Source: Oligoflexia bacterium (GTDB lineage: Bacteria > Bdellovibrionota > UBA1018). From it: DNA of 36,717 nt. Both the position numbers and the translations under genes were made by a program. Below, in pieces: positions 14,343-20,935 of the stretch (positions within the stretch are counted from its first letter, which is position 1; every line of letters starts with the position of its first letter). Where the stretch lies: the NCBI GenBank assembly GCA_023700925.1, contig JAMPXZ010000006.1, positions 1 to 36,717 on the forward strand, written 5' to 3'. The notes under the pieces are model-generated. The model saw nothing but the letters and a program-made list of their open reading frames with translations. It had not been told where the DNA came from and did no database searches.

Positions 14343-15705
14343 GTACGAGCCCGAAGCAGCTCCCCCTGGCAGGAGATGAACCGGCCGTCAAAGCTCGGGC
14401 ACTCGTCAAGCAAGGCTTTCATCAGGGCAACCTCCCGGGCGTCCCAGACGAGTTCGAGGACGTCGAGCCACGGCCAGGCTTTCCACGGCGTCCCCGCCCC
14501 GAGCTCCCGATCCAGCACCGATGCCAGCTCGCCGAGCTGCTCCTCGATCCACGGATCGCCGGACCCGGGCCTTGCGCGAAGAGACGCCACCAGTGCGGCG
14601 GCGGCGGGTAAGGACACTTCGTTGGTCGTGCGGCTCCACCCCGCGCGAAACAGCTCGAGCACGCTTCGGGTTTCGAGCCCCCCTTCGCGCGATCCCTGCT
14701 CAAGAGCCAGGTGACACGCGGCGAGCACTGCCTCGACCGCCTCCCCCTCGCGAAAGGCCCGCCCTGCTCCCGAAGGCGAAGCAACGCCGCGCGAAGGAGC
14801 GGGTAGCGCCGCCCGGCGGCCCCTTGCGGGCCCATGACCTCCGCTTCCTGGAGCAGCCGCAAGAAGCGCGCGTGCTCGCCCGAGTCCGCCGGAACAGCCG
14901 CGCGCGGAGCCGAGGCGAATTCAACGTCAAGTTCCTTGAAATACGAAGGACTCAGATGATCTTCGACCTCCATCGCCCCCCGTGCCAGCTTCAGAAATGC
15001 CGCCGCCGCCTGAGGCGCGACATAGCCCTCGCGCTCGCGTCTGCGTTCGCGCGAGTCCGCGACGTCCTCATCGAGCCGCTCCTGCTCCGTGAGGACCGCA
15101 CAAAGCCCGCCCTCGTCTTCGATCGACTCGGAGGAGAGATAGCAGCACCTTTCGAGCAGGCGCTGGAGGAAATCGTGATCCTCCGCATCGATCGCGAGCA
15201 GTACCGCGAGCACCGCGTCCCACGACTGCGGATTTCTTGAGATGACCCAATAGTTCTCGAACTCCTGATTGAGGCTCGACTCAATCACCTTCTCCTCAAG
15301 GTCATTCAGGCCACGGGACTGGAGCGCATCGGTATCCACGACGAGAAACTGCCGGGAAAAAGCCAGGGTCAGGAAGTCCTCATCCATTCCAACGAGCTTC
15401 TCGGCCGCGGCCACGGGCCCCATCTCGATCATGATCTCGAGCCAAAGCCCGAAACGCGCGCCATCGAAGACCTCGGCTTCGCCAGGACGCGAGCCGCGCC
15501 AGAGGTCCTCGTCGAAGACGGCGCGGAGCTGCTCCGTGGTCGCGAGCGCGATGAGCTCACCGGAGTCCTCGAGCCCCACCTTTTGAATGAGCCGGACCAG
15601 TCCCGGAGCGCTCAACGACTGAAGCGAAGCCACCCAACCTGGCTCCTCGAGAATGCGGGTCAAAAGGCGCTGACTCCCCTTCCAAGGCGTGATCCTTCGA
15701 GACAT
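14318..15705 (-). CDS. DUF6178-like protein interrupted by a frameshift
   Basis: Translation from ATG 15705 (GGGGG just upstream) gives a continuous protein to about 14745. The better reading then moves to the frame ending at 14318. Around the C5 run at 14743-14747 the first frame reads PFARG and then turns Arg/Ser-rich, whereas the other continues GEAVEAVLAACHLALEQG to RTYFEGRTA. Joined, the protein is about 460 residues. Phrases such as PGLVRLIQKVGLEDSGELIALATTEQLRAVFDEDLWR resemble DUF6178 proteins of delta-proteobacteria, of unknown function. It is acidic and largely helical with no signal peptide. The break is a single-base indel, either real or an assembly error. Confidence 0.65.
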
Positions 15706-15785
15706 CGCAGCCCCCTTCGCAGCAACCCTACCAGAATATCCGCTCACAACCATTTGTTTTTTAAGGGTTTTAACTAATTCCACAC

Positions 15786-15814
15786 TGGACAAACCCCGTC
15801 TGACCGCTTATTCT
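15786..15814 (+). promoter_or_regulatory. Promoter 7 bases before the globin-like gene
   Basis: TGGACA (15786-15791) and TATTCT (15809-15814) are spaced 17 bases apart. The predicted start of transcription falls on or beside the ATG at 15822, and no Shine-Dalgarno is present in the 7 intervening bases. The gene is therefore a candidate for leaderless translation. Confidence 0.45.
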
Positions 15815-15821
15815 GTCATCC

Positions 15822-16283
15822 ATGCCGAAACGGTGGCCTTGGATTTCAGCCTTACTGATCGCTTTCCTCGCCCTGGTGGAAACCACGGCCGCCACGACGC
15901 CCGCTCCCCCAAAGAAGCCGCTCTTCCAACGTCTCGGCGGCAAGGCGCAGATTCGCAAGGCCACGGATCACTTCCTCACGGTCCTGACGGCGGACACGAG
16001 ACTCATGAAGAACCCCGAGCTGAGGCAGCTCACGAAGAGCCTGAAACGGGAGAAGCTCGTGCGCGAACTCACGGAGCGCGTATGCGCGGTGAGCGGCGGC
16101 CCCTGCGAGATGACCGCAGGCACGCTCGACAAGCTGGGACCCGACCTGGAGATCTCGGCGCTGGAGTGGGGCTACCTCCTGCACGATCTCAACCAGACCC
16201 TCGCGAAATTCAAGATCCCGCGGCGAGAGCAGGCCGAATTTGTCGGCATTGTCCTGAAAAATCAAACCGGAGCGGCCCGCTAG
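15822..16283 (+). CDS. Exported group-1 truncated-haemoglobin-like protein
   Basis: 153 residues. The signal peptide is MPKRWPWISALLIAFLALVE, ending near TTA. The mature part follows the truncated haemoglobin pattern: LFQRLGGKAQIRKATDHFLTVL (helix B region), then the VCAVSGGPCEMTAG turn and LEISALEWGYLLHDLNQTL through IPRREQAEFVGIVLKN. Where the family has the proximal haem ligand His (xxxHxGLGIS), this protein reads KLGPDLEIS with no His, so haem binding by the usual residue is lost. Two Cys flank the GGP turn. The role is unknown: it may use another ligand or be a non-haem scaffold. It is divergent from the DUF6178-like gene. Confidence 0.75.
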   Translation: MPKRWPWISALLIAFLALVETTAATTPAPPKKPLFQRLGGKAQIRKATDHFLTVLTADTRLMKNPELRQLTKSLKREKLVRELTERVCAVSGGPCEMTAGTLDKLGPDLEISALEWGYLLHDLNQTLAKFKIPRREQAEFVGIVLKNQTGAAR

Positions 16284-16337
16284 ACGGATTGCAGCAAGCA
16301 TGGTACTGCTCCGCGCGCAACGTGCTCGGGGGGGCCC

Positions 16338-16934
16338 ATGATCATGCGAAATCTATCTATCCTGGCGTTACTTTTCGCTTCTCTGCCGGTTTTTGCCGGC
16401 GACCTGGAAGAGGCCTTCTCCGCGCTTCGCGATTCCGCAATCGACTACGAGAACACGGGGGCCGTCTGCGAGCAGATCGCGCGCCTGGATCTGGCCAAGC
16501 ACTATCCTGCCCCGACCTATGAGTCCGTCACCGGCATCGTATACCAGAACCTGGAACGCTCCATCGGCGAGCTCGACGTCGTGATCTTCGATAAGCGCAC
16601 GGATCAGGCGGTCCTCGTCGCCGAGGTGAAGTGCTGGCGCAATCTCCAGAGTGCACGACAGAAAGCCCGCAAGCAGCGCGATCGTTTCCTCAGCGCCATC
16701 GAAAACGTGCCTGAAGAGCTGACGTTCTACTCGATGAGCCAACGGAAGCAGGAGTTCCGCGCCGAACAGTTTTCCTCAAGGCTCCGCTTCATTTCGATTT
16801 CCCAGCAGGGCGGCAGCCAGGTGGGCTTCGACGACGAGCTGGACTTCACGCTCGAGGAGCTGATGCGGCTCCGGACGCGGCTGATGGAATGCCAGGCCAG
16901 CGGCGAGTGCCGAAGCCCGGATCTCGAGTCCTAA
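16338..16934 (+). CDS. Exported PD-(D/E)XK nuclease-like protein
   Basis: 198 residues from ATG 16338 behind a GGGGGG tract. The signal peptide is MIMRNLSILALLFASLPVFA. The core IGELDVVIFDKRTDQAVLVAE then VKCW gives Asp80 ... Glu96-Val-Lys98, the PD-(D/E)XK catalytic arrangement, preceded by a helix with Glu45 (VCEQIARLDLAKHY) and followed by a basic helix (LQSARQKARKQRDRF). This is the standard alpha-beta-beta-beta-alpha nuclease order. A periplasmic member is unusual; it could degrade DNA in the envelope or be a catalytically diverged relative. Two more Cys (MECQASGEC) occur near the C-terminus. It follows the globin-like gene by 54 bases and probably shares its transcript. Confidence 0.65.
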   Translation: MIMRNLSILALLFASLPVFAGDLEEAFSALRDSAIDYENTGAVCEQIARLDLAKHYPAPTYESVTGIVYQNLERSIGELDVVIFDKRTDQAVLVAEVKCWRNLQSARQKARKQRDRFLSAIENVPEELTFYSMSQRKQEFRAEQFSSRLRFISISQQGGSQVGFDDELDFTLEELMRLRTRLMECQASGECRSPDLES

Positions 16935-17788
16935 GCGGCGGTCGCCCGCGAGCTGGGCGCGCTCGTCAGGAACTTCTCCAGCTCCGCGATCACGGCATCG
17001 GGTCGATCCAGCATGACGAAGTGCCGGGCATCGGGAATCCCCACGAAGCGAGAATGCGGGAGGTCCCACGCCAGGCGCCTGCCGTATTCCACCTTCTGAA
17101 ATCGGTCCCGCTCGCCCCAGAGCACGAGCGCCGGCAGCTCCAGCGCGGCAAGCCGCGAGGCGAGCGCCATGGTGCCGTTCGTGTCGAGTGAGGAGGCATC
17201 GCGAATCAGCGAGAGCTTGCCCACCTCCGTGAGGTAAGGCGCCACGAGGCCCTCGAGTACCTCGGGCTCCGGTAACCGGTGGCAGCCGAGGCGGAGCATC
17301 CGGCGCAGCAGGACACCCGCCGTGCGCGCGGAGATCGCGCGGTCGGCGCGGGGATGACTGAACTGCAAGATCGGCTCGATCGGCCACGAGTCGTAGGAGA
17401 CCGAGTTCAACAGACAGAGTCCACTGACCCGAGCCGGGAAATCCAGAGCCAGGCGCAGCGCGATGCCGCCGCCCACGTCGTGACCGACGAGCGCCGCACG
17501 GCGGACGCCGAGCCGCTCGAGCCACTCCTCGATTGCCGCCGCTTGGGCGCTCAGGCTTCGCTCGAAGCGGTCGCTCTTGTCTGAGTAGCCGTAGCCGAGA
17601 AGATCGGGGACGAGAACGCGAAAGGATCGCGACAGCGGCAGGATCGACTGGGCCCACAGGTAACCCCAGGTCGGAATTCCGTGAAGCAGCACGACAGCTT
17701 CGCCTTGGCCTTGATCCACGTAGCTCAGGTAACGCTCCCCGAGGACCATGACCCGCTGAAGCGCCTGATACTCCCGCCAGCTCATCAT
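16931..17788 (-). CDS. Alpha/beta hydrolase of the haloalkane dehalogenase / epoxide hydrolase type
   Basis: 285 residues. VVLLHGIPTWGYLW (oxyanion region), VPDLLGYGYSDKS, and the nucleophile elbow VGHDVGGGIAL with Asp (not Ser) define this branch. A catalytic His is in DARHFVMLDRPDAV. Compared with true haloalkane dehalogenases, the halide-stabilising residues differ: Ile instead of Asn in HGxPT, and Val instead of Trp after the nucleophile Asp. An epoxide hydrolase or a divergent dehalogenase is therefore as likely. ATG 17788 overlaps the stop of the DehI-like gene by 4 bases (ATGA), showing translational coupling. Its stop shares CTAA with the stop of the converging nuclease-like gene. Confidence 0.85.
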   Translation of the reverse strand: MMSWREYQALQRVMVLGERYLSYVDQGQGEAVVLLHGIPTWGYLWAQSILPLSRSFRVLVPDLLGYGYSDKSDRFERSLSAQAAAIEEWLERLGVRRAALVGHDVGGGIALRLALDFPARVSGLCLLNSVSYDSWPIEPILQFSHPRADRAISARTAGVLLRRMLRLGCHRLPEPEVLEGLVAPYLTEVGKLSLIRDASSLDTNGTMALASRLAALELPALVLWGERDRFQKVEYGRRLAWDLPHSRFVGIPDARHFVMLDRPDAVIAELEKFLTSAPSSRATAA

Positions 17789-18687
17789 GAGACGGCCCTC
17801 GCGGGCGCCGGGTATGGCGACTCACCAAGCTGGCTCTCGGATTTCCATTCACCCTGGGCGAGAGCGACGTTCAGGAGCAGGGACGCGAACTCGCGCTCAC
17901 GCTCCTCGGTGGCGGCCAGAACCGCCTCATAGTCTTGTCCGATACGCTCCATGCGAGCCTCGGGAAAAGCCGGATGGAGCGGCAGTCCGGACGCGCCCTC
18001 CTCGCAAAGCGCGCGAAGGGATCCGACCGCGCTTCCATAACGCTCCTGCCCCACGAGGGGCTCGAGCTGCCGCCAGAACCCGCGCAGGTACGCGGGCCAG
18101 AGCGCGAGCGCGCGATAGAGATCCGGCAGGCGTTTCAGCTCCTGGCTTCGCCGAAGCTCTCGAAAGAGACGCCGCAGCTCCCGGTCCGCGACTTTTTCCT
18201 CCTGAAGCTCAAGAGGCGGCATGGTCGACGGAATGCCGCGCCGGATGCCCGGCGGCGGCGGCACGGGCAATAATGCCGGTTGCCCCGGCAGCGGCTCCTC
18301 GGGCTTCGCGAGCAACGCCCGCCGGGCGAGCGTCACGACCAGGAGCAGCTTGGGCAGCGCATATTGATGCAGATCCAGGGTTGCGCGCAGGCGGAACAGC
18401 TCGCCCTCGCCCAGCCGCGCTTCTTGTGCGGCACTGAGGTGCGCGATCACTCCGGCCTGTCTGGCGCTCTCCCTGCGGAGCGCGTCGGCGGCATCCTCGA
18501 AGTGCCGCGTCTCGAGGAGGGGACGCAGCTCCTCCCAAAGCTCCGGCAAAAAGCTTCCGAAACCGGCCCAGCTCCGAAAGCACTCGAAGACGCCGTTGAT
18601 CCGAAGCACCTGCCGGATCTCATGGTAGACGCGGCGGATCTCGCCGTCCGCCTCGCGCTCTTCCACCTGCCTTAACCCGAATATCAT
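17785..18687 (-). CDS. DehI-like (2-haloacid dehalogenase family) two-repeat protein
   Basis: About 300 residues from ATG 18687; an in-frame ATG at 18714 is the alternative. Two homologous halves are visible. The first reads IRRVYHEIRQVLRINGVFEC with LPELWEELRPLLETRHFEDA, and the second reads LRRLFRELRRSQELKRLPDL with LRGFWRQLEPLVGQERYGSA. Each half is the helical repeat of the DehI fold, which hydrolyses 2-haloalkanoic acids through an activated water. The family name follows from this pattern; the catalytic Asp/Asn pair cannot be verified by eye, so it could be a non-catalytic relative. A Pro-rich linker (LLPVPPPPGIRR) joins the halves. The operon partner is the Asp-nucleophile hydrolase downstream. 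Confidence 0.75.
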   Translation of the reverse strand: MIFGLRQVEEREADGEIRRVYHEIRQVLRINGVFECFRSWAGFGSFLPELWEELRPLLETRHFEDAADALRRESARQAGVIAHLSAAQEARLGEGELFRLRATLDLHQYALPKLLLVVTLARRALLAKPEEPLPGQPALLPVPPPPGIRRGIPSTMPPLELQEEKVADRELRRLFRELRRSQELKRLPDLYRALALWPAYLRGFWRQLEPLVGQERYGSAVGSLRALCEEGASGLPLHPAFPEARMERIGQDYEAVLAATEEREREFASLLLNVALAQGEWKSESQLGESPYPAPARAVS

Positions 18688-18788
18688 GAGGTTCCACAGC
18701 AACGTGCAACCCACGGACCCGTCTCGCGGCGCAGGCGGGCGGCAACCCCTTTACTTTCGCTGAGGTGCGAGGCAGACTCGCGGATGAC

Positions 18789-19694
18789 ATGCTCTTGACG
18801 CCGTCGGCATTTTCGCAGCTTCCGGGACCTGTCCTGATCTTCGGGGCCACAGGTCAGCTCGGCTCAGCGCTCACCCGAATCCTGGGCGAAAAGGCGATCG
18901 GGCTGACTCGCGATAACGCGGACCTCTCGGCTCCGGAGAGTCTTGCCACGGTCCTCGACCAGCACTCTCCCCGGCTCGTCATCAATGCGGCGGCGCACAC
19001 GCTCGTCGATCAGGCTGAAAAGGAAGAAGGCCTCGCGTATCGCCTGAATGCCGAGGCGCCAGGGGCCATTGCGCGCTGGTGCGCCCGGGCGAACGTACCG
19101 TTCGTTCACTACTCCACGGACTATGTTTTTTCGGGCCAGGGCGTAACCCGCTGGAAGGAAGACGACGCCACCGGACCGCTCAACGCCTACGGTCGGAGCA
19201 AGCTCGCCGGTGAAAGGCTCGTCGCCGAGGCCGGCGGCCGCTGGCTGATCTTCCGGGTGTCATGGGTCTATGCCGAAACCGGAAAAAACTTCTTCACCAC
19301 GATGCTGCGCCTCGGGAAAGACCGGGAAACCCTCTCAGTCGTCACCGACCAGTACGGTGCGCCGTCTTACGCGCCCGATCTCGCCGAGCTTTCGCTTCTT
19401 GCGCTGACGCGGGCGCTGGAGCAGGAGCCCTTTCCCGGCGGCGTGTACCACCTCTGCCCCACGGGCGAGACGACCTGGCACGGGTTCACGAGCCGAATCC
19501 TCGACCGCGCGCGCGAAAAAGGCCTGCCGATCAAGACTACGCGCGTCCTGCCCATCACCGCCTCGGAGTATCCGACTCCGGCGCGCCGGCCCGCCAACTC
19601 GCGCCTGGACACTTCCAAAATTCAAAAGCTCCTCAAGACGCCGCTCCCCAGCTGGGAAAGCGGCCTGGAGCGCTGCCTGGAGGCTCTTCAATGA
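18789..19694 (+). CDS. rfbD: dTDP-4-dehydrorhamnose reductase
   Basis: 301 residues from ATG 18789 (an ATG at 18765 is also in frame). Rossmann motif ILFGATGQLGSAL-like (VLIFGATGQLGSALTRIL), VINAAAHTLVDQAE, STDYVFSG, and the catalytic Tyr-x3-Lys in NAYGRSKLAGE are all present, with the RxSWVY and GVYHLCPTGETTWHGF segments typical of RfbD/RmlD. It reduces dTDP-4-dehydro-L-rhamnose with NAD(P)H to dTDP-L-rhamnose for surface polysaccharide. Its last bases overlap the rfbC start by 4 (ATGA). rfbA and rfbB are not in this window. Confidence 0.95.
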   Translation: MLLTPSAFSQLPGPVLIFGATGQLGSALTRILGEKAIGLTRDNADLSAPESLATVLDQHSPRLVINAAAHTLVDQAEKEEGLAYRLNAEAPGAIARWCARANVPFVHYSTDYVFSGQGVTRWKEDDATGPLNAYGRSKLAGERLVAEAGGRWLIFRVSWVYAETGKNFFTTMLRLGKDRETLSVVTDQYGAPSYAPDLAELSLLALTRALEQEPFPGGVYHLCPTGETTWHGFTSRILDRAREKGLPIKTTRVLPITASEYPTPARRPANSRLDTSKIQKLLKTPLPSWESGLERCLEALQ

Positions 19695-20248
19695 AAGTCA
19701 CTTCGCTGGGACTCCCCGGACTCCTGCTCGTCGAAACGCGCGTCTTCGGTGACAAACGCGGCTTTTTCATGGAACGTTTCAATCAGGAGGAGTTTTCACG
19801 ACTCGGCCTGCCCGATACGTTCGTGCAGGACAATCATTCGCGCTCCGCGCCGGGCATCGTGCGCGGCTTGCACTTTCAGACCGATCCCGCGCAAGGCAAG
19901 CTCGTGGGCGTGGTTCGCGGCGCCATCTGGGACGTCGCGGTGGACCTGCGCGAGGACTCACCCACCTTCGGACAGCACGCGACGATGGAGCTGACCGGCG
20001 AGAGCGGCCGTTTCTTCTGGATTCCCGCCGGTTTCGCGCACGGCTTCTGCGTGCTCGGGGATGAGCCCGCGGACCTGCTCTACAAGACGACGGCGCTGTA
20101 CAACCCGAAGACCGAAGGCGGAATCCACTGGGCGGACCCCGAGCTCGGTATCCCCTGGCCGCTGCGCTCGCCGGTTCTGTCGGCGCGCGACGAAGGGCTT
20201 CAGAGCTTCGCCGAGTACCGCAAGCGTCCGGCGGTTTGGAAAACCTGA
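19691..20248 (+). CDS. rfbC: dTDP-4-dehydrorhamnose 3,5-epimerase
   Basis: 185 residues from ATG 19691 coupled to rfbD. The cupin-fold family motifs are clear: DKRGFFMERFNQEEF near the N-terminus, FVQDNHSRSAPGIVRGLHFQ with the catalytic base His, VRGAIWDVAVDLR, and WIPAGFAHGFCVL with DLLYKTTALYNP. It epimerises C3 and C5 of dTDP-4-keto-6-deoxyglucose before RfbD reduces it. The length is usual for the family. The C-terminus converges on sodB with 13 bases between stops. Confidence 0.96.
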   Translation: MKVTSLGLPGLLLVETRVFGDKRGFFMERFNQEEFSRLGLPDTFVQDNHSRSAPGIVRGLHFQTDPAQGKLVGVVRGAIWDVAVDLREDSPTFGQHATMELTGESGRFFWIPAGFAHGFCVLGDEPADLLYKTTALYNPKTEGGIHWADPELGIPWPLRSPVLSARDEGLQSFAEYRKRPAVWKT

Positions 20249-20261
20249 ATCACGTCCCGGC

Positions 20262-20864
20262 TCAGGCCGCGACTTCGGACCAGCCGCGTTCAAAGCGGCT
20301 CTGCGCGAATTCCCAGTTCACGAGTCTCCAGAACGATTCAACGTACTTGGCGCGCGCGTTCCGATAATCGATGTAATACGCGTGCTCCCAAACGTCGCAC
20401 GTCAGCAGCGGCTGCTCGCCGTCGGTGAGAGGATTGCCCGCGTTGGAAGCGGGGCGCACGTGGATCTTGCCCTGCCGGTCCATCGACAGCCAAACCCATC
20501 CGGAGCCGAAGAGATTCACCGCGGCTTCGCTGAACCGATCGCGGAAGTCCTTGAAGGAGCCGAAGCTCTCATCAATGGCTTTCAAGAGGCGGCCTTCGGG
20601 CTCACGCCCGCCCTGGGGCGAAAGACAGTTCCAGTAGAACGCGTGATTCCAGGCCTGCGCGCCATTGTTGAAAATCTTGCCGCTCGAGCGCCGCACAATA
20701 TCGTCGAGACTCAGGTTCTCGAACTCGGTTCCCTGAACGGCTTTGTTCAGGTTGTCGACATAGGTCCGATGATGCTTGCCGTAATGGTATTCCAGCGTCT
20801 CCGCCGAGATCGCGGGCGCCAAAGCGTTCATGGCAAAGGGCAGGGTGGGAAGCGAATGAATCAT
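20262..20864 (-). CDS. sodB: Superoxide dismutase, Fe/Mn family
   Basis: 200 residues. The Fe/Mn signature DVWEHAYYIDY is intact and supplies two metal ligands; the others are His in HYGKHHRTYVDNLN and His in QAWNHAFYW. Gln in GSGWVWLSMDRQ is of minor type-diagnostic value, so iron is likely but manganese is not excluded. There is no signal peptide (MIHSLPTLPFAMNALAP), so it is cytoplasmic. AAGGAG lies 7 bases before the ATG. It dismutates superoxide and, with pflB, suggests an organism moving between anoxic and oxic conditions. It is divergent from the large metallopeptidase gene. Confidence 0.95.
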   Translation of the reverse strand: MIHSLPTLPFAMNALAPAISAETLEYHYGKHHRTYVDNLNKAVQGTEFENLSLDDIVRRSSGKIFNNGAQAWNHAFYWNCLSPQGGREPEGRLLKAIDESFGSFKDFRDRFSEAAVNLFGSGWVWLSMDRQGKIHVRPASNAGNPLTDGEQPLLTCDVWEHAYYIDYRNARAKYVESFWRLVNWEFAQSRFERGWSEVAA

Positions 20865-20935
20865 GTGAATCTCCTTGGTCGTCCGTGGCCTTGCGACTTC
20901 CGTTCCTTGGCCCGGACCGTGCAGCCACCCGGACG

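Noticed and set aside
15728-15760. Minus-strand TTGTGAGCGGATA identical to part of the lac operator
   Set aside because: Only 13 bases match, the other half of the operator is absent, and no LacI-like regulator is nearby; treated as chance.
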